NCBI GenBank assembly: GCA_003508835.1
Contig: PUFA01000007.1
Span: 21,491,001 to 21,555,000 of the forward strand
Origin: Eonycteris spelaea
Taxonomy: Eukaryota; Chordata; Mammalia; Chiroptera; Pteropodidae
DNA length: 64,000 nucleotides
Direction of reading: 5' to 3'
Made by a program: the position numbers and the translations under genes. Under the pieces are notes generated by a model that worked only from the letters and a program-made list of their open reading frames with translations, ran no database searches and had not been told where the DNA came from. Shown here in pieces: positions 61,401 to 64,000 of this stretch. The stretch's first letter is position 1. The number at the start of each line of letters is the position of its first letter.

Positions 61401-62241
61401 TCAAGCTCTCATATGCCCCAGCCTGGGACCCTCTACTTACAAAGAGCTACTTTCTCTGGATGCTTATTAAACATAGCATCAATCACTTCTCCTTTATTAT
61501 CTCATTTAAACTTCATATCTACATGATGTTGGTCCTAGTATCCCTATTTTACAGATGAACAAACTGAGGCTCAGAAAGGTCAAAACAAAGGCATGACTCA
61601 CCTGGAATTGTTAGAGCTGGGATTCAAATCCAGGCCTGTAAGATTCCAGGGCCCATGTCCATACCTATGAGGCTATGAATGTGGTCGGGATGGGGAGGGA
61701 GCCTCTTGGCACCTTGGCTCACCCCAAGCTCCCTCTCTAGTGCCCTCCCGAAGCCTCCTGTTCTACGATGAGGGGCCAGGGTCCTGGGAGGATGGCCGCA
61801 GCACCCTAATGCCTGTGGAGCCCCAGATGGCTGGGAAATCAAGCCCGGAGGGCCAGTGGAGCAGCGACCCCAGGACCACCTGCAGCATGACCACCTGGAC
61901 AGCACCCATGAGACCACCAAGTACCTGAGTGAAGCCTGGCCAAAAGATGTCGGAAATGGCACCAACCCCAACTTCTCCCACCCCAAGGAGTGGTTCCATG
62001 AGAGGTAGGTGGAACCATGAGAGGTAGGGCGGCCCCTTCCCTTCTTGAGTTCCCAGGCTCTACCTGCCCACTGCCCACCCCGTGTCCCCATCCTTCAGTC
62101 ACACCCTCCCAAGGCCCACCCCTCCCATGTCCAGATCTAGCTTACAGAGGGGTGAGAGGGTCCTCACTGGACAAAGTCACCCCTGACTTCTCTTCTCTCT
62201 CCAGGGATCTGGGCCCAAACACCACCATCAAGCTCTCGTAG
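30213..62241 (+). CDS. CREB3L1: CREB3L1 (OASIS), ER-membrane bZIP transcription factor, 12 coding exons, frame interrupted as printed
   Basis: The exons translate to CREB3L1/OASIS, recognised along the whole protein. It is an ER-anchored stress sensor that moves to the Golgi, is cut by S1P then S2P, and releases an N-terminal bZIP factor acting on CRE/UPRE-like sites, notably for collagen and secretory genes in bone and other matrix-producing cells (family knowledge). Coding exons: 30213-30314, 48676-48904, 51934-52120, 54351-54429, 55391-55546, 56216-56365, 56537-56595, 56782-56850, 58622-58721, 59672-59798, 61741-62004, 62205-62241. All introns are GT-AG. They sum to 1559 nt, four short of 521 codons. 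Visible: an acidic/Pro-rich N-terminus with three PsiKxE motifs, a basic region around residues 294-314, heptads L319-F326-L333-L340-L347-L354, a membrane span at about 375-395, RSLL at 424-427, and sequons at N493, N498 and N514. Identity is near certain. Read literally, the frame stops in exon 4. Confidence 0.97.
31246..31294. repeat. CA microsatellite, interrupted
   Basis: AC dinucleotides with T and A interruptions, about 49 bp, in intron 1 about 930 bp after exon 1. Confidence 0.9.
31640..31760 (+). repeat. MIR SINE fragment
   Basis: Diverged sense MIR core with GCCTCCCACTGTGAGCCTG and GGGCCTCAGTTTCTTTGTCT. Confidence 0.6.
32190..32390 (+). repeat. MIR SINE
   Basis: Sense MIR with CTTCTGCCACCAGCCAGCTG, GGGCCTTGGTTTCCTCGTCT and GAAAATGGAGATATAG. 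A second small MIR core follows at about 32437-32485 (TGTGTGACTTTGAGCAAGTC). Confidence 0.7.
33800..33955 (+). mobile_element. L2 LINE 3' tail with GAAT microsatellite
   Basis: GAGTTCCTTGAGAGCAGGGG, CTGTATCCTCAGTGCCACAC and a terminal AATG tetranucleotide run at 33929-33954, the usual L2 end. Confidence 0.85.
34200..34620 (+). mobile_element. L2 LINE 3' end
   Basis: CTCAGGGCTTTGCACATGTT, CAGCTCAAATGTCACCTCTT, AAAGAAGGCTCCCCAACCAC and CCATGAGAACAGACATCATG in L2 order. Confidence 0.9.
36825..37000 (+). repeat. MIR SINE
   Basis: Sense MIR core TCACTGTGTGACCTCGGGCA, AATCACTTCCTCC and CCTTAGCTTCCTCACTGC, followed by a diverged tail. Confidence 0.75.
37004..37029. repeat. GGAT tetranucleotide microsatellite
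   Basis: About six GGAT units in intron 1. A second tetranucleotide run (TTAC/TTAT) is at about 37145-37178. Confidence 0.9.
37560..37800 (+). repeat. MIR SINE
   Basis: Sense MIR with TCCTGGCTCTTACAGTTTTG and a tail AGCCTAGCACAGTGTGTGGC, ACATAGTAAACCC. Confidence 0.75.
38170..38420 (+). repeat. MIR SINE
   Basis: Near full-length sense MIR: TAAGAGCACAAGCTCTGCAA, GGGTTTAAACCCTGGCTCAA, GCTACTTAACTTCTCTGTGC and TTAGCTATTATTATTATC. Confidence 0.85.
40390..40635 (-). repeat. MIR SINE, antisense
   Basis: Near full-length antisense MIR: AGAGCCTTCTATGTGTCCTG, TCATTTCATCCTCACAGCAA, TTTTACAGCTGAGACTGAGG and AACCATTGAACTACACTGCC. Confidence 0.85.
41689..41736 (+). repeat. 12-bp tandem repeat, four units
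   Basis: TGCTCAGGAGAA repeated four times, the last unit ending C instead of A. It lies in intron 1, at the end of an older repeat-like segment. Confidence 0.95.
41800..41880 (+). mobile_element. L2 LINE 3' tail fragment
   Basis: GTATCCTCGGGGCTGGGCAC, ACAGTAGGTACTCAGTAAAC and TGAACAAATGAATC. Confidence 0.75.
42590..42897. repeat. Degenerate TG-rich tract ending in a pure CA microsatellite
   Basis: Long TGTG/GTGCATG-rich stretch of imperfect alternating purine-pyrimidine sequence, followed by pure AC dinucleotides at 42873-42897. It could adopt Z-DNA. It lies in intron 1. Confidence 0.75.
43441..43476. repeat. CA microsatellite
   Basis: About 17 nearly pure CA units in intron 1. Confidence 0.95.
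44370..44720. promoter_or_regulatory. Intron 1 CpG island with CCAAT boxes, possible alternative promoter
   Basis: This CpG-rich block stands out in CpG-poor intron 1. It has CCGCCGCCGCGG-type triplets, an inverted CCAAT box (CCCATTGGCC at 44458-44467), a direct one (GCCAATGAG about 30 bp later), a GGGCGCGGGCGG box and an AT-rich TTTAAATTTAAAG at about 44579-44592. The last is followed by CpG-rich sequence where a + strand start could lie. The arrangement resembles a compact promoter, either for a shorter CREB3L1 transcript or for a noncoding RNA. The direction is not certain. Confidence 0.5.
46550..46850 (-). repeat. MIR SINE, antisense, with internal expansion
   Basis: Antisense MIR with AATAATTATTGAGCACTCAC and GAGAAAACCGAGGCACAGAG. 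The middle carries a second copy of the CATGACAACATTATGAGGT block about 50 bp after ATCCTATGAGGTAACTATTA, so it may be two overlapping fragments. Confidence 0.75.
47198..47740 (-). repeat. MIR SINE split by a Tigger-type element
   Basis: The left part (47198-47260, TTGAGTAATTACTATGTAACAG) and the right part (47618-47740, TTTAATCCTCACAATAATCC) are consecutive segments of one antisense MIR. The MIR is therefore older than the DNA transposon. Confidence 0.75.
47261..47617. mobile_element. Tigger/pogo-type nonautonomous DNA transposon (MER2-like)
   Basis: Terminal inverted repeats are plain: TAGTTGGCCCTTGAACAACA at the left and TTGTTCAAGGGTCAACTGTA at the right, with TA at the ends, the target of Tc1/mariner/pogo transposases. 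Length is about 357 bp, close to MER2. The interior holds CTTACTGTTGACTGGAAGCC and related Tigger blocks. It has no transposase frame. It is inserted in an antisense MIR. Confidence 0.85.
47776..47807. repeat. Perfect 13-bp inverted repeat with 6-bp loop
   Basis: TTTACATCATTAC and its reverse complement GTAATGATGTAAA are separated by CAAGAT, just beyond the split MIR in intron 1. Confidence 0.9.
48395..48600 (+). repeat. GGT-rich imperfect trinucleotide tract before exon 2
   Basis: Repeated GGT/GTG/GGA triplets with interruptions. The tract ends about 75 bp before the exon 2 acceptor. Its frame is open for 83 codons only because of repeat bias toward Gly and Val. Confidence 0.75.
48676..48904 (+). 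CDS. CREB3L1: CREB3L1 coding exon 2 (residues 35-110)
   Basis: The acceptor follows a C/T tract ending CGCAG. It encodes [16 protein letters not shown] onward, the acidic and hydrophobic core of the transactivation domain, and ends IKMEDTTQ with a PsiKxE motif. The donor GTAAGG is at 48905. Its length of 229 nt leaves one base for the next codon. Two runs of five C here are intact in frame, unlike those in exons 3, 5 and 11. Confidence 0.97.
49115..49300 (+). mobile_element. MER5A-type hAT-Charlie element
   Basis: Contains TTCCCAGACCAGCGGCATCA, GAATTTGTTAGAAATGCAAA, TTCTCAGGTCCCACCCAGAC and AGGTGATTCTGAAGCACAT, the MER5A order. It lies in intron 2, about 210 bp after exon 2. Confidence 0.85.
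49680..49830 (-). repeat. MIR SINE, antisense
   Basis: Diverged antisense MIR: TCTGTAGCACTCTCCAGTTT, TTTTTCACAGCTCATAGGT and GATAAGGAAAATGAGACTTT. Confidence 0.65.
49965..50180 (+). repeat. MIR SINE
   Basis: Sense MIR: GCTGCTGTGTGATCTTGGAC, AAGTTGCTTAACTTCCCTGG and CTCAATTATAAAATGAAGAT. Confidence 0.85.
51145..51555 (+). mobile_element. L2 LINE 3' region
   Basis: CTCCACACTGAGGCACAGCG, CCTAACATAACTTGAAACTC, TCAGTAACACCTCATTACC, TTTAGGACAAAGTCACAGC and CGCCTGGCACAGTGCTCAGC. Confidence 0.85.
51560..51720 (-). repeat. MIR SINE, antisense
   Basis: ACCATTTATTAAACACCTAC, then GATGAGGAAGCTGAGGCTTC and GAGGTTAAGCAACTTGCCCA. Confidence 0.8.
51934..52120 (+). CDS. CREB3L1: CREB3L1 coding exon 3 (residues 111-173), one base short
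   Basis: Encodes [19 protein letters not shown], a six-alanine stretch and [11 protein letters not shown]. Human CREB3L1 has five alanines in that stretch, which explains the one-residue length difference. The C-run at 52112-52115 has four C where conserved VPHQ needs five, so the printed frame reads VPT and is lost at the junction. Read on literally it meets TGA at 54364-54366. The donor GTGAGC at 52121 is normal. Confidence 0.95.
52121..54350 (+). other. CREB3L1: CREB3L1 intron 3
   Basis: Contains an L2 fragment at 53585-53950 and a short A-rich patch near 52441-52470. The remainder is unremarkable unique sequence. No exon-like frame was seen. Confidence 0.85.
53585..53950 (+). mobile_element. 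L2 LINE 3' region
   Basis: CTCACTAGGGCTCCTTACTG, GGCCTCTGTGCCTTTGCAGA, CCCCCTGCTTCGAATGTCTT and CATTTCGAACTTCACTGCTC, diverged L2. Confidence 0.8.
54351..54429 (+). CDS. CREB3L1: CREB3L1 coding exon 4 (residues 174-199), in-frame TGA near the end
   Basis: Encodes [15 protein letters not shown] and NQFLK, including a PsiKxE motif. The length of 79 nt equals that expected from the human protein. In the conserved frame, FLK is followed by TGA at 54420-54422 where the family has V-T-P. The pattern fits a lost base next to AAG and a gained base in the following ACACA, which leaves the exon length unchanged. The donor GTAAGT at 54430 is strong. Confidence 0.92.
54430..55390 (+). other. CREB3L1: CREB3L1 intron 4
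   Basis: Begins GTAAGT and ends CCCCCAG. It holds CCAT-rich low-complexity sequence near 54690-54735 and a perfect 19-bp core tandem duplication at 55227-55268. No coding potential was recognised. Confidence 0.85.
55227..55268 (+). repeat. 21-bp tandem duplication in intron 4
   Basis: Two units of CTCCAGGTGTTACAGCTGG plus two bases, identical over 19 bp. Confidence 0.95.
55391..55546 (+). CDS. CREB3L1: CREB3L1 coding exon 5 (residues 200-252), two bases short
   Basis: Starts with [11 protein letters not shown] and ends [16 protein letters not shown], a Ser/Pro-rich linker between the activation and DNA-binding domains. Observed length is 156 nt against 158 expected. Two C-runs, 55417-55421 and 55470-55474, each have five C where the conserved codons (PPSS and LPPSS) need six. 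Between them the frame is shifted. The donor GTAAGC at 55547 is normal. Confidence 0.94.
55547..56215 (+). other. CREB3L1: CREB3L1 intron 5
   Basis: The 3' third is an antisense MIR (about 56015-56200) running up to the exon 6 acceptor. The rest is unique sequence with no recognised feature. Confidence 0.85.
56015..56200 (-). repeat. MIR SINE, antisense, abutting the exon 6 acceptor
   Basis: Antisense MIR: CAGCACTGTCCTAAGCACTT, AAATGAGGGAACTGAGGCTC, GAATTTGAACCCAGGGCTGT and GGTTCATAACCATCATG. The matching sequence reaches to within about 15-20 bp of the exon 6 start at 56216 and may run into the polypyrimidine tract. Confidence 0.8.
56216..56365 (+). CDS. CREB3L1: CREB3L1 coding exon 6 (residues 253-302)
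   Basis: Encodes [39 protein letters not shown] and the first half of the basic region ending RRKIKNK. This includes the conserved stretch just N-terminal of the bZIP shared across the CREB3 family. It is exactly 50 codons, phase 0 on both sides, with an intact frame. The acceptor lies against an antisense MIR (see findings). Confidence 0.98.
56537..56595 (+). CDS. CREB3L1: CREB3L1 coding exon 7 (residues 303-321)
   Basis: Encodes [19 protein letters not shown], the DNA-contacting half of the basic region and the first heptad leucine L319. Together with the N at the end of exon 6 it gives the N-x3-A-x2-S-R-R signature of the CREB/CREB3 class. The acceptor is CTCCAG and the donor GTAAGG. Confidence 0.98.
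56782..56850 (+). CDS. CREB3L1: CREB3L1 coding exon 8 (residues 322-344)
   Basis: Encodes [19 protein letters not shown] and ENAN. This is the central leucine zipper, with heptad positions F326, L333 and L340. The acceptor is CTGCAG and the donor GTGGGT. The last two bases form R345 with exon 9. Confidence 0.97.
57065..57270 (+). mobile_element. MER5-type hAT-Charlie element
   Basis: Starts CAGCGGTTTTCAGAG and includes CTGGGAACTTATTAGAAATG, CTACTGAATCAGGAACTCC, GCAATCTGTGTTTTAATGAG and CCTCCAGGTATTTCTGACGC, ending GAGCCACTG. An AGC-repeat tract has expanded inside it. Confidence 0.85.
57290..57425 (+). mobile_element. MER5-type hAT-Charlie fragment
   Basis: Contains CATCGGCATCACCTGGGAGC, TTATTAGAACTGCAGAATC and TACTGAATCAGAATCTGC in sense order. 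It follows the previous MER5 copy by about 20 bp. Confidence 0.75.
57425..57660 (+). repeat. MIR SINE
   Basis: Sense MIR core TTCTGGGCCTCAGTTTCTTC with GATTCATGTGAAGGTTCAAT and GAGACCGTGCACC downstream. It follows MER5 fragments directly. Confidence 0.7.
58622..58721 (+). CDS. CREB3L1: CREB3L1 coding exon 9 (residues 345-378)
   Basis: Encodes [20 protein letters not shown] and [13 protein letters not shown]: the end of the zipper (L347, L354), a short linker, and the start of the membrane segment. The acceptor is CTCCTCAG and the donor GTAGGT. Confidence 0.97.
58722..59671 (+). other. CREB3L1: CREB3L1 intron 9
   Basis: Unique sequence with a G-rich run at about 59502-59535 that could form a G-quadruplex. 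No repeats were recognised with confidence. The antisense open frame at 58883-59587 has no family match that I can see. Confidence 0.8.
59672..59798 (+). CDS. CREB3L1: CREB3L1 coding exon 10 (residues 379-420), membrane span
   Basis: Encodes [20 protein letters not shown], which completes a single hydrophobic span of about 20 residues. This is the site of S2P cleavage in the family. [10 protein letters not shown] and YTASQ follow on the luminal side. Length is 127 nt, with one base carried to the next codon. The donor is GTGAGT. Confidence 0.97.
60290..60440 (+). repeat. MIR SINE
   Basis: Starts with the MIR head GCAGTGGTTAAGAGCATGGA and continues CACTTGCTAACTGTGTGCCC and TCTTCATCTGAAAATGGGAG. 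Confidence 0.85.
61440..61640 (-). repeat. MIR SINE, antisense
   Basis: TTATCTCATTTAAACTTCAT, CCCTATTTTACAGATGAACA and AACTGAGGCTCAGAAAGGTC, ending GGGATTCAAATCCAGGC. Confidence 0.8.
61741..62004 (+). CDS. CREB3L1: CREB3L1 coding exon 11 (residues 421-508), one base short
   Basis: Encodes [14 protein letters not shown], containing the RSLL site-1 protease motif, then most of the luminal tail, ending SHPKEWFHE. The C-run at 61821-61824 has four C where conserved VEPPDGW needs five, so the upstream and downstream halves are in different frames and the exon is 264 nt instead of 265. Sequons NGT and NFS are near the end. The donor GTAGGT at 62005 lies in a 19-bp duplication that contains a second donor. 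Confidence 0.94.
62205..62241 (+). CDS. CREB3L1: CREB3L1 coding exon 12 (residues 509-520 and stop)
   Basis: Encodes [12 protein letters not shown] followed by TAG at 62239-62241. This is the invariant C-terminus of CREB3L1, with one sequon (NTT). The acceptor is CTCTCCAG. Confidence 0.97.
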
Positions 62242-62570
62242 GCCATGCCAAGACCCAAGACGCAGGATGTACACCCCCTGGCACCTGGAAGAGGGGTTGT
62301 CTTACTCGCTAACCCGGATCCGGCTTGTACTCCTGAGCCCTGGGGTTCCCTCCCAGGAGAAAGAGTTCCACTTCTCCCCAGTTCTTCTTTGCCCCAGATC
62401 TTAACTGGGGCCTCTCCTCTCCCCTTCCCACATTTGGACTATTCCTTGGGCCAACCACTCCATTCCCACCCCTCCCTCCCACAACCATCCGTCCTTCTCA
62501 GATAAACCACTCACTGGGCTATCCTCCTCCTTTCTCACAGTGACCATCACGACCACTGCCTCCCTGCCAT

Positions 62571-62572
<2 letters not shown>

Positions 62573-62621
<49 letters not shown>

Positions 62622-62655
62622 GCATGCCGTCACACACACACACACACACGCACAC
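62573..62655. repeat. Two CA microsatellites in the 3'UTR
   Basis: CA tracts at 62573-62617 and 62631-62655, split by GTCAGCATGCCGT. They would be transcribed as CA repeats, which are possible hnRNP L binding sites (family knowledge). Confidence 0.95.
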
Positions 62656-62700
62656 CCCTCACCCCCCCCCACTGTACAGAGACCAAGAACAGAAATTGTT

Positions 62701-62708
62701 TGTAAATA
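62701..62708 (+). promoter_or_regulatory. Pumilio-binding element TGTAAATA in the 3'UTR
   Basis: A perfect match to the UGUANAUA consensus bound by PUM1/PUM2. It is followed within 15 nt by an AU-rich stretch with TTATTTTTTATTATT. It may shorten mRNA half-life. Function is inferred from the motif only. Confidence 0.4.
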
Positions 62709-62963
62709 ATGAACCTTATTTTTTATTATTGCCAATCCCCTAAGATATTGTATTTTACAAGTCTCCCCCCTACCTTCACCCCTCCCTTGTTTTATATTTT
62801 ATACAGTTAGTGCGGGCTTTGCTGTTCCCTGGCCAGGAAAAGAGGCCCCCCACCCCCACCCCGTGCCTCACCTGGCCTCCCTTGCCGCTGCCCAAGCCGC
62901 TGGGCCTTTATAATTGCCAAAATGCTTCCTCTGTCAGCTCAGCATATGCTTTAAGAAGGCAAA

Positions 62964-62969
62964 AGTAAA
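62964..62969 (+). terminator. Candidate variant polyadenylation signal AGTAAA
   Basis: AGTAAA is a known weaker variant of AATAAA. It lies about 720 nt after the stop codon, with G-rich and T-rich sequence 30-60 nt downstream (TTTGTGCCTTTC, then a GGGGGGAGGGG run). No canonical hexamer was found between 62242 and 63000. Confidence 0.5.
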
Positions 62970-62990
62970 AAAAAAAAAAAAATGCAGCAT

Positions 62991-63490
62991 CAATTCCTGA
63001 CTTTGTGCCTTTCTTCATTGGGGGGAGGGGTAGGTAGGACTGAGGGATGGGGGAGGGAGAAGGTAAATTTACTCTGTCTTCTGATAGGGGGTGATTGGGA
63101 GTCTGGGGGCATGGGGTGTGGGAAGGCAATTCTCTTGGGTTTCCTCTTCCAGCCAGATGCAGAATTCAGCTAGACTGTCAAAGGATTCTGCTGCAATTGC
63201 CCTACCCCGAGACTTTTCCAAGTACTTCCTGTTGCTGAGTATGGAATCAGAGAGGTATATAAGCCACCGGGTTGGCCTTCAGGGATGGGAACCGCAAGTG
63301 TTGAGTGCCTACTGAGCCAGGTGCCATGTCAGGCACTTTACATGCAGTACCCAGGCGAGTCCTCCTAAGAAGACCTGCCAGTTTCTTCTTTCTTATACTC
63401 TTTGCCTCAGCTGGATTAAAGGCACGGACTTCCGAGTAAGAAGAGCCGTGTTTGCCCACTGGAACCGCCACTTGCCAGCAGTGCACGGAA
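62991..63490. other. Intergenic sequence downstream of CREB3L1
   Basis: Starts with G-rich sequence expected downstream of a polyadenylation site. It includes weak MIR-like traces near 63300-63490. No gene was recognised. Confidence 0.6.
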
Positions 63491-64000
63491 GGCGTAATTC
63501 TAATATGGCCCCCAAAGCTCCTGGCCCTGCCGTACATGCCCTGTTTAACCCCTTCCTCTAGAGTATGGAGGGGACCTGCAGAAATGAGCGGATGCCATTC
63601 TCATAATTAGATGACCTTTTAGGGCCAAAGTAAAGAGATTTTGCAGATGTAGTTAGGGTCAAAATCAGTTGATTTTGAGTTAAACAAAAAGGAGATTATG
63701 CTGGGCAAGCCTGACTTAATCAGGCGAAAGTCTTTATTATAAGAGGGACCGGGCTCTTCCTGAAGAGAAAGTGTTTCCTGCTGGCCTCGAAGAAGCACAG
63801 AGCCATGTTGTGACTGCATAGAGAGGGGCCACCTGCAGGAGCTGAGGGCCTCAGTGTCACAGTGATGAGGCACTGAATTCTGCCAAAACCTGAACAAGCC
63901 TGAGAAAGAACCCCAACTCCAGATGAAACCCCAGCCCAGCTAACACCTGGACGGCAGCCTGGTGAGAGCCTGTGCCCAGGACCCAGCTAAGCCATGCCCA
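63490..64000 (+). mobile_element. LTR-like interspersed repeat (MaLR/ERVL type), runs off the window
   Basis: Contains TTCTAATATGGCCCCCAAAG, a TTTTGCAGATGTAGTTAGG block and TTATTATAAGAGGGACC, followed by GGCCACCTGCAGGAGCTGAG-like sequence. These are common to an old LTR family. The exact subfamily is uncertain and the 3' end is beyond the window. Confidence 0.6.

Larger units (their letters stand above)
59799..61740 (+). other. CREB3L1: CREB3L1 intron 10
   Basis: Holds a short antisense MIR trace at 59855-60000, a sense MIR at 60290-60440, an old interspersed repeat of uncertain class at about 60450-61100 and an antisense MIR at 61440-61640. No coding feature was seen. Confidence 0.8.
62242..62990 (+). 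other. CREB3L1: CREB3L1 3' untranslated region
   Basis: Follows the TAG at 62239. It contains C-rich stretches, two CA repeats (62573-62617 and 62631-62655), an AU-rich segment at about 62700-62735 and a C/A-rich block at 62846-62866. There is no AATAAA. The likely 3' end is just after the A-rich stretch at 62961-62981, where the AATAAA variant AGTAAA occurs at 62964-62969, followed by a G/T-rich stretch from about 63000. The end coordinate is approximate. Confidence 0.7.

Overview
This window is nuclear genomic DNA from a placental mammal. The evidence is one large vertebrate gene with GT-AG introns, CpG islands at promoters, CpG depletion elsewhere, and many decayed MIR, L2, L1, MaLR and hAT/Tigger copies. 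No Alu, rodent B1/B2, ruminant Bov-tA, carnivore CAN, pig PRE or equid ERE SINE was recognised. L1 3' tails of the kind common in laurasiatherians suggest, but do not prove, a laurasiatherian. The species cannot be named from this sequence.

Layout. Positions 1-29640 are intergenic DNA upstream of the gene: old repeats, a 5S rRNA pseudogene, and a small CpG island near 3.1-3.3 kb with a perfect NRF1-type palindrome. The CpG-rich promoter and 5' leader lie at about 29640-30212. CREB3L1 (OASIS, an ER-membrane bZIP transcription factor) runs on the + strand from its ATG at 30213 to its stop at 62241 in 12 coding exons, followed by a 3'UTR of about 750 nt. Intron 1 is 18.4 kb and holds a second CpG island at 44370-44720 with CCAAT boxes, which could be an alternative promoter. 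The last kilobase is intergenic and ends in an LTR-like repeat. The next gene is not reached.

The exons together encode an N-terminal activation region, the bZIP, one membrane span, the site-1 protease motif RSLL and a glycosylated luminal tail. This is the complete regulated-intramembrane-proteolysis architecture. As printed, however, the reading frame is not continuous. Four C-runs (one in exon 3, two in exon 5, one in exon 11) are one base short relative to the conserved protein, and exon 4 carries an in-frame TGA near its end. The clustering of losses in C homopolymers, with all splice sites and flanking codons intact, points to sequence or assembly error more than to gene death.

I found no previously undescribed biological system. 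The best leads are the frame lesions, a duplicated exon 11 splice donor, a MIR that runs into the exon 6 acceptor, the intron 1 CpG island, two long exact short-range duplications (one carrying a perfect CArG box), and two nested-transposon sites. Residue numbers below assume a 520-residue product with frame continuity, against 519 for human CREB3L1 as I recall it.
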